Below, in pieces: positions 33,655 through 44,068 of a stretch of 63,301 bases of DNA. A program made the translations under genes and the position numbers. The number at the start of each line of letters is the position of its first letter. Positions within the stretch are counted from its first letter, which is position 1. The stretch covers positions 1 through 63,301 of the forward strand of contig JAQWCW010000016.1 of the NCBI GenBank assembly GCA_028705775.1, read 5' to 3'. This stretch comes from Eubacteriales bacterium (GTDB lineage Bacteria > Bacillota > Clostridia > Christensenellales > Aristaeellaceae). A model generated the notes under the pieces. The model saw only the letters and a program-made list of their open reading frames with translations, was not told the origin of the DNA and searched no databases.

Positions 33655-35211
33655 TTAACCGCGGCGTGAGCGCATGATTTCGTACATCATAACGCCGGCG
33701 GCAACGGAGGCGTTAAGCGAGCCGATTTCGCCCTTCATGGGAAGGGAAACGCGCTTATCGCACTTTTCAAGCACAAGGCGGCTTACGCCCTCGCCCTCAG
33801 CGCCGATTACCAGCGCAACGCCGCCGGAGTAATTGACGGAGGAATAATCCTCGCCCTCCATGTCGGCAGCGTATGCCCAGATTTCCTTTTCCTTGAGCTC
33901 CTCAATGGTGTTTGCAAGGTTGGTAACCCTTGCGACCTTGATATGCTCGACTGCGCCCGCGCTCGCCTTAACAGCGGCGGGGGTAAGCCCGACGGAGCGG
34001 CGCTGCGGGACGATGACGCCGTGCGCGCCGACGCATTCCGCCGTGCGGATGATAGCGCCGAGGTTATGTGGGTCGGTAATCCCGTCAAGCAGGATAAGGA
34101 AAGGCTTTTCGTTCTGCGCCTCTGCAAGCTCAAGCATTTCATCGATATCGGAATACTGATAGGCGGAAGCGAAGGCAATCATGCCCTGATGATTGCGTGT
34201 TATATCGTCCAGCCTCTGCTTGTCCACTTCCTGAACGATAACGTGGTTTTCCTTTGCGAGCATTATAATCTCGCGCGCAGAGCCGGAAAGCTCGCCGCGC
34301 ATAACGAGCAGCTTTTCGATGTCATGCCCTGCCTTGAGCGCCTCGCGGACGGGATTCCTTCCGCAAAGCAGATTCTCCGGCGGAAGCTCAGGCTCTACCG
34401 CCTGCACAGGCGCATAAACCGGCGCTTCCGGAGCCGCCGGAATGGGCTTCACGGGCGCGGTATACTCAAGCTTTTCATATTCGGGGCGGCGCGGCGCTCT
34501 TATGCCGTAAGGCTTAGACACTCTTGAGAAAGATGGCTTTGCCCCTCTGTCAAACGCGGGCTTGCCGAATCTCTCGCCCGTAGCGGGTCTTGCTCCGCCG
34601 CCGAGCGCGGGCTTTCCGTATCTCTCGCCCGTAGCGGGTCTTGCTCCGCCGCCGAACGCGGGCTTTCCGTATCTCTCGCCCGTAGCGGGTCTTGCTCCGC
34701 CGCCGAACGCGGGCTTTCCGTATCTCTCGCCCGTAGCGGGTCTTGCTCCGCCGCCGAACGCAGGTTTTCCGTATCTCTCGCCCGTAGCGGGTCTTGCTCC
34801 CCTATCAAACGCAGGCTTGCCGTATCTGTCGCCCGTAGCGGGTCTTGCTCCGCCGCCGAACGCGGGCTTGCCGTATCTGTCGCCGGAGGCGGGCTTTGCA
34901 TATCTGTCGCCGGTATCAGGTCTTTCGCTCCTGCCAAAGGAGGGCTTTGCTCCGCGCGAGCTGAAGGAGCTGTAAGAGCTGCCCGCAGGTCTTTCGCTTT
35001 TGCCAAAGGACGGCTTGGACGCAGAGCCGCGATAGGAGCTGCCCGCTCCTGCTCCCGCTCTTTCGGGCTTTGAGCGCGATACATACTGGTCGCCGTAGGG
35101 GCGCTTGCCCTTTCTGTCGGTGTAGTGCGTTCCCTCGTCGTCCCAGCTGCCGGACTGACCGCGGTTTTTATTCCCGCTCCCGCCCTTGTTCATATCGTTA
35201 TAAAACGGCAT
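33655..35211 (-). CDS. rlmB: 23S rRNA (guanosine-2'-O-)-methyltransferase RlmB with long repetitive N-terminal extension
   Basis: The last about 240 residues (from LLCGRNPVREALKAG near 281) are a full SpoU-type RlmB with the trefoil-knot motifs LDGITDPHNLGAIIRTAECVG, VIGAEGEGVS and the closing LNASVAAGVMMYE. The first about 277 residues are extra: low-complexity, basic and Gly/Arg/Ser-rich, with seven copies of a 17-residue repeat of the type ARPATGERYGKPAFGGG (about residues 106-225). Such RG-rich tails in other proteins bind RNA; here that is inference. AAAGGG precedes the ATG. Confidence 0.9.
   Translation of the reverse strand: MPFYNDMNKGGSGNKNRGQSGSWDDEGTHYTDRKGKRPYGDQYVSRSKPERAGAGAGSSYRGSASKPSFGKSERPAGSSYSSFSSRGAKPSFGRSERPDTGDRYAKPASGDRYGKPAFGGGARPATGDRYGKPAFDRGARPATGERYGKPAFGGGARPATGERYGKPAFGGGARPATGERYGKPAFGGGARPATGERYGKPALGGGARPATGERFGKPAFDRGAKPSFSRVSKPYGIRAPRRPEYEKLEYTAPVKPIPAAPEAPVYAPVQAVEPELPPENLLCGRNPVREALKAGHDIEKLLVMRGELSGSAREIIMLAKENHVIVQEVDKQRLDDITRNHQGMIAFASAYQYSDIDEMLELAEAQNEKPFLILLDGITDPHNLGAIIRTAECVGAHGVIVPQRRSVGLTPAAVKASAGAVEHIKVARVTNLANTIEELKEKEIWAYAADMEGEDYSSVNYSGGVALVIGAEGEGVSRLVLEKCDKRVSLPMKGEIGSLNASVAAGVMMYEIMRSRRG
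34537..34896. repeat. 51-bp tandem repeats inside rlmB
   Basis: About seven units of 51 bp, in phase with the rlmB codons, encode the 17-residue ARPATGERYGKPAFGGG-type repeat. The middle units are nearly identical at the DNA level, which points to recent expansion and likely length variation between strains. Confidence 0.85.
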
Positions 35212-35235
35212 ATAATATCCCTTTCTAAACAGACG

Positions 35236-35976
35236 TCAGTCTGCTTTCCCCATCTTGAGCGCGGCAATCTCCGCGCGCGTTTCAGCGGCTCTGCCGCAGG
35301 TTTTAGCGCCTTCGGAGCATTTGCCCCTTACGCAGTCCGGTCCTGCGTTTTCAAAAAGCGCGGGGCAGACAGCATAGCACTCGGCAAGCATTTTGCGCGC
35401 AAGCGCCCTGATTTCCCACTGAGCGCGGGAGCAGGAGCGGAGCGCAAAGAAATGCAAAAGCTCCCTTACATTCATTGTAACCATAAGCCGAGTGGTGCAA
35501 GCGTTCGGAAGCACGAACCTGGCGTCCTCATTGGCTTTTTCGCCTTTTCCGCCCAGCTTTTCCTGCCACGCAAGATACCACGACTGCATTTCAGCCATCT
35601 CGCGCTCATATTCCTCCACAGCCTCGGCGCCGAGCGCCTCGATTGCGGGAGGAACGACATAGGAAAAGCCGCCGTCATAGGAAACATAGCGCTGACTCTG
35701 CACGGAAAAGCTGGCAATCCTGTGCCGCGTCAGCTGGGCAAGAAGGCTTCTGGAAACGCCTTCGACAAGAAAAGTAAAGCTCGCGTGTTCAAGCACGGAC
35801 AAATGCCCCATCTCCGTAAGCTGCCTGATGAACTTTTCCTGGTCCTTTTTCTCGATTTTTTCCCTGAGAGAGTCCAAATCGCCTCCCGCGTAGCAAAGCT
35901 TCGCGGCAAGAGCGACGACAAGCTCGGAGTCGAGAGTATTTCGGAGAATTTCCACCTTGAGTTCAGACCTTGGCAT
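35236..35976 (-). CDS. thyX: Flavin-dependent thymidylate synthase
   Basis: Makes dTMP from dUMP with FAD and methylene-THF. The 246-residue protein carries the ThyX motif RHRIASFSVQS (R84-H85-R86, seven residues, S94), SQRYVSYD and the late CSRAQWEIRALARKM. The ATG at 35976 follows AGGGGG; the open frame extends much further upstream but that part is the antisense of mrnC and is not coding. It starts two bases after mrnC. Confidence 0.93.
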   Translation of the reverse strand: MPRSELKVEILRNTLDSELVVALAAKLCYAGGDLDSLREKIEKKDQEKFIRQLTEMGHLSVLEHASFTFLVEGVSRSLLAQLTRHRIASFSVQSQRYVSYDGGFSYVVPPAIEALGAEAVEEYEREMAEMQSWYLAWQEKLGGKGEKANEDARFVLPNACTTRLMVTMNVRELLHFFALRSCSRAQWEIRALARKMLAECYAVCPALFENAGPDCVRGKCSEGAKTCGRAAETRAEIAALKMGKAD

Positions 35977-35977
35977 C

Positions 35978-36403
35978 TTAATCCCCCTCAAGCGCCAGAT
36001 AATACGGCGCAAGCTCCCTGATTCTCCCGCTCTGCCCCGTAAGGAAAAGATAACCCAAAAGCGCTTCCGCGCCCGTAGCTCTGGCATAATCGGACGGGCT
36101 TTGGTTCTTGGGCGCGCGATGCGTGGGGGTGTTCCTTCCGCGCTTGAGCACCGCGCGCTCGCTGTCGGTAAGCAGCGGCTCGATTCGCGCATAAACGGCG
36201 GATTGAGCGCCCGCATTGACGAGCGATACGGCATTTCTGTGCGCATGAAGGGTGTTGAGCCGCCTGCCGATAAAGTGCGAGCGCGCAATCAAATCATGCA
36301 CGCTGTCCCCAACCAGCGCAAGCTGAAGCGGAGAAAGCAGCTTCGCTTCCTTCTCCGTCATAGGCGGAAACGCGGAAAGGCTGACGGACAGGCTCTCGTT
36401 CAT
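35978..36403 (-). CDS. mrnC: Mini-ribonuclease 3
   Basis: A 141-residue RNase III-like domain without an RNA-binding domain; in Bacillus it matures 23S rRNA ends. Visible are LALVGDSVHDLIARSHFI with the catalytic acidic residues, KRGRNTP and the second acid in YARATGAEALLGYL. The ATG at 36403 follows GGGGGAG by six bases. Gene order mrnC-thyX-rlmB-sigH matches other Clostridia, where cysS often comes first; here mnmA lies upstream. Confidence 0.92.
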   Translation of the reverse strand: MNESLSVSLSAFPPMTEKEAKLLSPLQLALVGDSVHDLIARSHFIGRRLNTLHAHRNAVSLVNAGAQSAVYARIEPLLTDSERAVLKRGRNTPTHRAPKNQSPSDYARATGAEALLGYLFLTGQSGRIRELAPYYLALEGD

Positions 36404-36507
36404 CCAATACTCCCCCAGTATCAAACTTGATTATATCCGAAAAAGCAAAAAAACACAAGGAAATTGAGAAATATAAATCGCCGGAAGCGAGCGGCCGAAA
36501 CGGGCTT

Positions 36508-38897
<2,390 letters not shown>

Positions 38898-38911
38898 ATT
38901 TTCCTCCGGCG

Positions 38912-39820
38912 TCAAAAGGGTAAAAGAAGCAGCATAAGGGGGATTGTAGCAACGGAAAGCGCGGTGCTGAGCGCTACGCCTCCGGCGGAAAGCACGGAAG
39001 CGTCGCCCCGCCCAAACGCCTCGGACTGCATTGCGGAAATCGCGGAGCCTGGCATTATCGTGCAGAGGCAGAGCGCGCCCCACACGAGCTTCGGCGCGCC
39101 GACGATATAGGAAATTCCGTAGGCGAGAAAGCCGAGAAGCACAAGGCGGAAGCTGATTGCAAGCAGCATCCTGAAATCCTTGATATGCTTGAGGCTCAGT
39201 TCGGTAAGGCGCGCGCCGATTATCATCATGGAAAGCGGCGTAGTCATATCGCCGACGGAGTCAAAGGCGCGATACACAACATCCGGCAGCTTCACCTGCA
39301 AAAGAAAAAGCACGAGCGAGAGCAGAGCGGAAATCATAGCGGGGTTGAGCAGGCTTCTCAGCACGCTTTTCACATTAACCCTTCCCGTATAGGAAAGCTG
39401 ACCGCAGCTCCAGATGACGATATTGAAGGCAACGTTATAGACAACCGCGTAAATCAGCCCCGCCTGCCCGAGAACCGCGATAACGACGGGATAGCCCATA
39501 AAGCCGCAGTTTGAGAATGTCACCATATGCGTATAAACGGGGCGCAAATCCTTCTTTGCCCGCATGAAGATTAAGGCTCCGATTGCAAAGCTCAGAAGGA
39601 GAAAAACAAGCGAAAGCAGGAACTCCTCGGCGAGCGACGGAAGCAGCGAAAGGTCGCTTTCGTTTTGCAGCGCGGCAAGCATGAGGCAGGGCAGCGTGAT
39701 ATTGAGCACAAGCCCGTTTATGCCCTTGAGCACGGGCGTAGGGAAAAATCTCAGCTTGCCCGCGAGAAAGCCGACAAGCATGATGATAAACAGCACAAGA
39801 ACCTCGGTAACAGCCTGCAA
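38912..39820 (-). CDS. AEC family transporter
   Basis: A 302-residue protein with about ten membrane segments and the auxin efflux carrier (AEC) pattern: FLAGKLRFF near the start, LNITLPCLMLAAL, and MIIGARLTELSLK in the middle. Members export or import organic acids such as malate, or amino acids; the substrate is not visible. It starts with a TTG behind GGAGGT. It ends 14 bases before the HAD-TMK start, so the three genes AEC, HAD-TMK and mnmA form one operon. Confidence 0.85.
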   Translation of the reverse strand: MQAVTEVLVLFIIMLVGFLAGKLRFFPTPVLKGINGLVLNITLPCLMLAALQNESDLSLLPSLAEEFLLSLVFLLLSFAIGALIFMRAKKDLRPVYTHMVTFSNCGFMGYPVVIAVLGQAGLIYAVVYNVAFNIVIWSCGQLSYTGRVNVKSVLRSLLNPAMISALLSLVLFLLQVKLPDVVYRAFDSVGDMTTPLSMMIIGARLTELSLKHIKDFRMLLAISFRLVLLGFLAYGISYIVGAPKLVWGALCLCTIMPGSAISAMQSEAFGRGDASVLSAGGVALSTALSVATIPLMLLLLPF

Positions 39821-39899
39821 AACGGCACCTCCGATTCAGCCGCGGCTGAATACCGCGGTAAACCTAGTTATAATATCACACCAAAGAGTAAAAATCCAC

Positions 39900-39928
39900 T
39901 TCAAAAGCAAAGCCGAATAGTGTAGAAT
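39900..39928 (+). promoter_or_regulatory. Promoter of trmL
   Basis: -35 TTCAAA, 17-bp spacer, -10 TAGAAT, about 30 bases before the ATG of trmL. Confidence 0.6.
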
Positions 39929-39958
39929 ACAAGAGTTAAGATATATCGGAGGCGTATT

Positions 39959-40474
39959 ATGAGAGTTTGCCTGATTGAGCCGGAAATCCCGCAGAACACC
40001 GGCAATATCGCAAGAACCTGCGCTGCGACAGGCTCGGAGCTGCATCTTGTGAAGCCGCTCGGCTTTGAAATTTCGGATAAATACCTGAAGCGCGCGGGGC
40101 TTGATTACTGGAAGCTGGTCAAGGTTGTCGTCCACGAAAGCGCCGAGGAGTTTTTTACGGAATATAAGGGCGCGCGGATGTTCGCCGCCTCCACAAAGGC
40201 GACGAAAAGCTACTGCGACTTTGAGTATCGGGACGACGACTTTCTTGTGTTCGGCAAGGAAACAAGGGGCTTGCCGGAGAATATAATAGCGCACTTTCCC
40301 GACACGCAGATTCGGATTCCGATGATTAGGGAAGCCCGCTCGCTCAACCTTTCAAACTCCGTTGCAATCGTGCTTTACGAGGCGCTCAGGCAGCAGGGCT
40401 TCAAGGGGCTTGTGAGCGAGGGAATGCTTACAGGGCGCGAGGAAGCGGCGGCGCCGTGGCTCGACTACCTGTAA
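39959..40474 (+). CDS. trmL: tRNA (cytidine/uridine(34)-2'-O)-methyltransferase
   Basis: A 171-residue single-domain SpoU methyltransferase that modifies the wobble base of Leu tRNAs. The trefoil-knot motifs are all visible: IPQNTGNIARTC, VFGKETRGLPENI and IREARSLNLSNSVAIVLYEALRQ. ATG with GGAGG about six bases upstream. It starts the plus-strand unit that includes the next small membrane protein. Confidence 0.93.
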   Translation: MRVCLIEPEIPQNTGNIARTCAATGSELHLVKPLGFEISDKYLKRAGLDYWKLVKVVVHESAEEFFTEYKGARMFAASTKATKSYCDFEYRDDDFLVFGKETRGLPENIIAHFPDTQIRIPMIREARSLNLSNSVAIVLYEALRQQGFKGLVSEGMLTGREEAAAPWLDYL

Positions 40475-40553
40475 TTTACATGACGCAGGACGGAATAAAA
40501 ACGCCCTTGACCTCGTTGAGATTGAGAACACTGACGGAAGGGAGGTATCAGCC

Positions 40554-40946
40554 TTGCGCAGAAAAAAAAGCGATGAGGAGCTGTACGGCGAGCAGTATGA
40601 CGACGGGCAGTACGGCGGCAATCAGTATGCCGACGCGCCCTACGACGACAGCTACGATGTGAAATATGACCCAAGGTACGATATTTCTGCCGGCGACGGC
40701 GCAGACGGCGAGATACTGCCCCAGACCGACGAGGAATACGCGCAGTACCTTGAGGAAACCGAGGAGGACGAAAAAGAGAGGCGAGTCGGGCGGCTCAAGA
40801 TTGCGGCGGGCGTTGCCGATTTCGTTTCGGTCGTTCTCGGAATAGTAACCATCATCATTTTCATGGCAATCCTCCTCAGCCTGTATAACTGGCTCAGCGG
40901 CGACATCGCCGGAATCCTCGGCGGCTTCGCGGGAGCAATGCAGTAA
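40554..40946 (+). CDS. Small acidic single-pass membrane protein
   Basis: A 130-residue protein with an unusual make-up: a basic start (RRKKS), a disordered stretch rich in Asp and Tyr (about residues 8-48), an acidic helix (EYAQYLEETEEDEKE), and one or two C-terminal membrane segments (about 85-110). I recognise no family. The start is a TTG at 40554 with GGGAGG about eight bases upstream. Asp/Tyr tails of this kind are disordered and may bind cations or proteins. It lies 79 bases after trmL. Confidence 0.6.
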   Translation: MRRKKSDEELYGEQYDDGQYGGNQYADAPYDDSYDVKYDPRYDISAGDGADGEILPQTDEEYAQYLEETEEDEKERRVGRLKIAAGVADFVSVVLGIVTIIIFMAILLSLYNWLSGDIAGILGGFAGAMQ

Positions 40947-40980
40947 AGGGCGCAGCATAAAAAGAATAACGGTTTTCAAA

Positions 40981-41011
40981 AAAAGCGCCGTCCCGAAAAG
41001 GGCGGCGCTTC
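40981..41011. terminator. Terminator between convergent genes
   Basis: AAGCGCCG and CGGCGCTT stem with GGG/CCC extension, preceded by an A-run; between the small membrane protein and the convergent gene ending at 41064. Confidence 0.75.
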
Positions 41012-41063
41012 CGCGTATAACAAAGCCTTCAGACCCGCAAGCCGCAATGCGGCAGCTTTCCCG

Positions 41064-41534
41064 TCATTTGCGGTTTTTCCCGTCCCTTTTGTACTTTTTC
41101 GTCAGCTTTTCCATTTCGGCAATAACCTCGCGAACCTCGGCTTTTCTTACGGCGTTTGCGGCGGCGATATAGATTACGGGCAAATAAAGCGCAATCAAAA
41201 GCCCGATGAACTGCTGAAACAGAACGGCAAAATTAACGCCGGAGGCGATGTCGTAGGTTACGAACATCGGAAGCAGCAGAGCCGCGGCTGCCGCCCAGCA
41301 GACGTAATAAAAGCTTTTCTTTACATTGAAGCTTCCGTCAAGAATTGTGCTGCCGCCCTCCTCCCTGACGTCCGCAATAAAGCCCGGAAGGAGCTTGAAC
41401 GCCGCGCGCGCTTTCGGATTTTTCGCAATATACAGCCTATTGCCTTCCTTACAAGCAGAAAAACCGTCGCTTTTCAGCGAGGAAAGAAGCTCATCCTGCC
41501 CGCAGATGAATTCATAATGAAAAAATGCGCTCAT
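41064..41534 (-). CDS. Membrane protein of unknown function
   Basis: About 156 residues: a soluble N-terminal part with short strands (FHYEFICGQDELLSSLKSDG), two membrane helices (about 75-95 and 105-128), and a basic C-terminus ending TKKYKRDGKNRK. No family recognised. The ATG at 41534 has only a weak ribosome site (TGGA); the frame stays open upstream to 41684 but that part overlaps the promoter of the next plus-strand gene, so I prefer the shorter form. Confidence 0.5.
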   Translation of the reverse strand: MSAFFHYEFICGQDELLSSLKSDGFSACKEGNRLYIAKNPKARAAFKLLPGFIADVREEGGSTILDGSFNVKKSFYYVCWAAAAALLLPMFVTYDIASGVNFAVLFQQFIGLLIALYLPVIYIAAANAVRKAEVREVIAEMEKLTKKYKRDGKNRK

Positions 41535-41677
41535 ATATTCCACATCCAAACCGGCGCAGAGCGCCGAAATACTGACTGCCCGCGCGGGGCAAACCTGCGA
41601 TAATAATACATAATCCCGCGCGCAAACGCAAGATAAATTAAAAGTCTTGCGCATACAGGCAATGCGCGCATTTCCGA

Positions 41678-41706
41678 TTGCCAATCAAGGTCTTATATGG
41701 TATTAT
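41678..41706 (+). promoter_or_regulatory. Promoter of the Ig-like/caspase-like gene
   Basis: -35 TTGCCA (41678-41683), 17-bp spacer, -10 TATTAT (41701-41706), 40 bases before the ATG at 41747. Confidence 0.7.
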
Positions 41707-41746
41707 TACATTAGAGTCACAGACTTGTTACAAGGGGGCACATCAC

Positions 41747-43726
41747 ATGAGAAGCAGGAAATCAGCGGCAATAATCGCTATTCTTACAATCTTTATCATA
41801 ATGCTGATAGCGCCGAGCGCATACGCAAAAAGCGTAAAACAGCTCGACAGCATAAGCATTTACGGCATTACAGAGCTTGCGGAGGGCAAATCCACAACGC
41901 TCAAAACGGCGTATACGCCTACCAACACGGCGTACAAAAGCGTCAAATGGTCGTCGTCAAATCCGGCTGTCGCGTCGGTAAATTCCAAAGGCAAGGTGAC
42001 GGCAAAGCGCGGGGTCGGCGTTCAGTCGGTCACAATAACAGCCGTTTCGCGCTCCGTTCCTTCCGTGAGCGCAAGCTATAAGCTGACGGTAAGACCCGCC
42101 GTTACAAGCGTCGCGATTACCGCGCCGAGCAGAATTATTGATTTTTCGACGGGCAGCGGCTCGGTGGCGCTTTCCGCAAGAACCTTCCCCGAAACGGCGA
42201 GCGACAACCTCAAATGGTCGTCAAGCAACACGAGAGTCGCAACCGTTGACGCAAACGGATTGGTAACCGCGCACAAGAGGGGCAGCGTCCGCATTACCGC
42301 AAAAGCGACCGACGGAAGCAACAAGAGCATGAGCGTATACCTAAACGTTGTATACGCCGTTCAGAGGCTTGAGCTTACATATTCGCCGGCGCTCACCTCC
42401 GGCAAGAGCATGAAGGTTTACGCAACCTTCGTTCCCGAAAACGCAACGAACAAGAAGCTCACATGGTCGTCAAGCGATACGACGGTCGCAACCGTTTCGT
42501 CCTCCGGAACGGTCAAAACCAAAAGGGTTACGGAGGCTAAAACCGTAACAATCACTGCGGTATCAAAGGAAAACCCGAACATTTACGCGCAGGCGGCAAT
42601 CCGCGTGCTTCCCAAGTCCACCGCCGTCAGCGTAAGCGCGCCCGAAACGAGCATTTATCTCAAGGACAGCGTTAACCTTTCGCTTACAGCCTCCGTGCTT
42701 CCCTTCGACGCAAGCCAGAGCGTAACATGGTCAACGAGCAACAGAAGAATCGCGACAGTCAGCTCGGACGGCGTTGTAACGGCGCTCAAGGCGGGCAGGG
42801 TCAAGATTACTGCCAAGGCAGCGGACGGAAGCGGAAAATCATCATACGTTTATCTCACGGTTCTTGATAAAACCGCAAAGGCAATCGGCTACCGCGCTCT
42901 GCTTATAGGCGAGGTCACTTTCCCAAGCTCCTACGGCGGCAACGCATACCGCAACCGCGGCGATATAAATTCAATGGCTCAGACGCTTTCGCGCTTTACG
43001 GGCGACAACGGCGAGAAATACAAGATAACGAAAAAAACCGACCTTACGGCAAACGGAATTCTCTCCGCAATCGGCACCGCCTTCAGCGGCGCAGGCCCGA
43101 ACGACGTAAGCCTTTTCATGATTTCCAGCCACGGCGACACATCGATGTCCGGCTCGAGCGCGGGCGAAATAAGCTGCTATAACGGAAACAGCTACCTCAC
43201 TATTTCGCGCCTCTCAAGGGCGCTGAGCGAAGTTCCGGGCAAGGTTATAGTGCTTATTCAGACCTGCGGCTCAGGCGCGGCAATCGCTTCAAACGGCGCG
43301 CGCAGCGCTGCAGCCCCGTTTGACCCGGAAGCGTTCAACAAAGCGGTTATTTCCGCCTTTGCCTCATCGACCGCCACCTACAACGTAGGCGAGCTGCGCC
43401 AGAGCAAGTTCTACGTGCTTACCGCCTCGCAGATAGGCGAGCTGAGCTGGGGCTACGAGTATTACGACAAGGACGGCTTCAACTACTTCCCCCGCTGGCT
43501 GCAGCAGAGCGTTGGCTACGACGCGGAGAACGCCTCATGGAAAGCCTCGCTGCCCGCCGACACTAACAGCGACAAGCGCGTTTCCTTAGCCGAGGCGTAC
43601 AAGTACGTGAGCAAATTCAACACCTATAAGATTTACTACTACGATGATTACGGACGGCTGCAAACGGCTTATCAGCACGTGCAGGTTTATCCGGCAAACT
43701 CATCCTTCACCTTCTTCCAGAAGTGA
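41747..43726 (+). CDS. Secreted bacterial Ig-like (Big2) protein with C-terminal caspase-like peptidase domain
   Basis: A 659-residue exported protein: signal peptide (AIIAILTIFIIMLIAPSAYA), four Big2 immunoglobulin-like repeats (each with the WSSSN..VATV..xGxVTA pattern, about residues 35-375), then a caspase/clostripain-like domain from YRALLIGEV. The His of SSHGD (about H462) and Cys of QTCGSG (about C507) form the expected catalytic pair. The last about 90 residues contain an SLAEAYKYV helix. No sortase or membrane anchor. AAGGGGG lies before the ATG. Its substrate is unknown; clostripain relatives prefer Arg or Lys. Confidence 0.85.
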   Translation: MRSRKSAAIIAILTIFIIMLIAPSAYAKSVKQLDSISIYGITELAEGKSTTLKTAYTPTNTAYKSVKWSSSNPAVASVNSKGKVTAKRGVGVQSVTITAVSRSVPSVSASYKLTVRPAVTSVAITAPSRIIDFSTGSGSVALSARTFPETASDNLKWSSSNTRVATVDANGLVTAHKRGSVRITAKATDGSNKSMSVYLNVVYAVQRLELTYSPALTSGKSMKVYATFVPENATNKKLTWSSSDTTVATVSSSGTVKTKRVTEAKTVTITAVSKENPNIYAQAAIRVLPKSTAVSVSAPETSIYLKDSVNLSLTASVLPFDASQSVTWSTSNRRIATVSSDGVVTALKAGRVKITAKAADGSGKSSYVYLTVLDKTAKAIGYRALLIGEVTFPSSYGGNAYRNRGDINSMAQTLSRFTGDNGEKYKITKKTDLTANGILSAIGTAFSGAGPNDVSLFMISSHGDTSMSGSSAGEISCYNGNSYLTISRLSRALSEVPGKVIVLIQTCGSGAAIASNGARSAAAPFDPEAFNKAVISAFASSTATYNVGELRQSKFYVLTASQIGELSWGYEYYDKDGFNYFPRWLQQSVGYDAENASWKASLPADTNSDKRVSLAEAYKYVSKFNTYKIYYYDDYGRLQTAYQHVQVYPANSSFTFFQK

Positions 43727-43734
43727 TTTACAAC

Positions 43735-43765
43735 AAAGCCGCCGGAAGCGATTCCGGCGGCTTTA
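43735..43765 (+). terminator. Terminator after the Ig-like/caspase-like gene
   Basis: AAGCCGCCGGAA and TTCCGGCGGCTT pair perfectly around a four-base loop, followed by TATTGCGTTTT. Confidence 0.8.
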
Positions 43766-43898
43766 TTGCGTTTTCATGAGAATATTTCGTTTCGGCTATG
43801 CCGCATATGCGAAAAGCCGAAGCGGCATTCGGTGTTATTTTTGTATATTTGATGGAAATTTACAGCCGCATATGGTATCCTGTTGAAAGAGCAGGCGC

Positions 43899-44045
43899 GG
43901 CGGCGCTGTACGGATGTAAACCGGCGATTTTAACGTTATATCTGTCAGCCGGACAAACGCTCAAGGCGGCGCTGTACGGATGTAAACCGGCGATTTTAAC
44001 GTTATATCTGTCAGCCGGACAAACGCTCAAGGCGACGCTGCACGG
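43899..44045. repeat. 66-bp tandem duplication in the leader of the glycosyltransferase gene
   Basis: Copy 1 (43899-43964) and copy 2 (43965-44030) are identical; a third copy breaks off after 15 bases with two changes (44031-44045). Each unit holds CCGGC and GCCGG arms 22 bases apart around TTTTAACGTTATAT. It ends 24 bases before the glycosyltransferase start. The other bases of the 300-base gap (43766-43898) show no clear gene. Confidence 0.9.
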
Positions 44046-44068
44046 CACAATGATGATGAGTAGGTGCG

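Noticed and set aside
34562-34975. Plus-strand repeat frame (SPVAGLAPPPNAGFPYL units)
   Set aside because: It is the antisense of the rlmB repeats, open only because the 51-bp unit is open in several frames.
35977-36288. N-terminal extension of thyX by 104 codons
   Set aside because: It is the antisense-like overlap with mrnC in another frame; the ATG at 35976 has the ribosome site and the family N-terminus.
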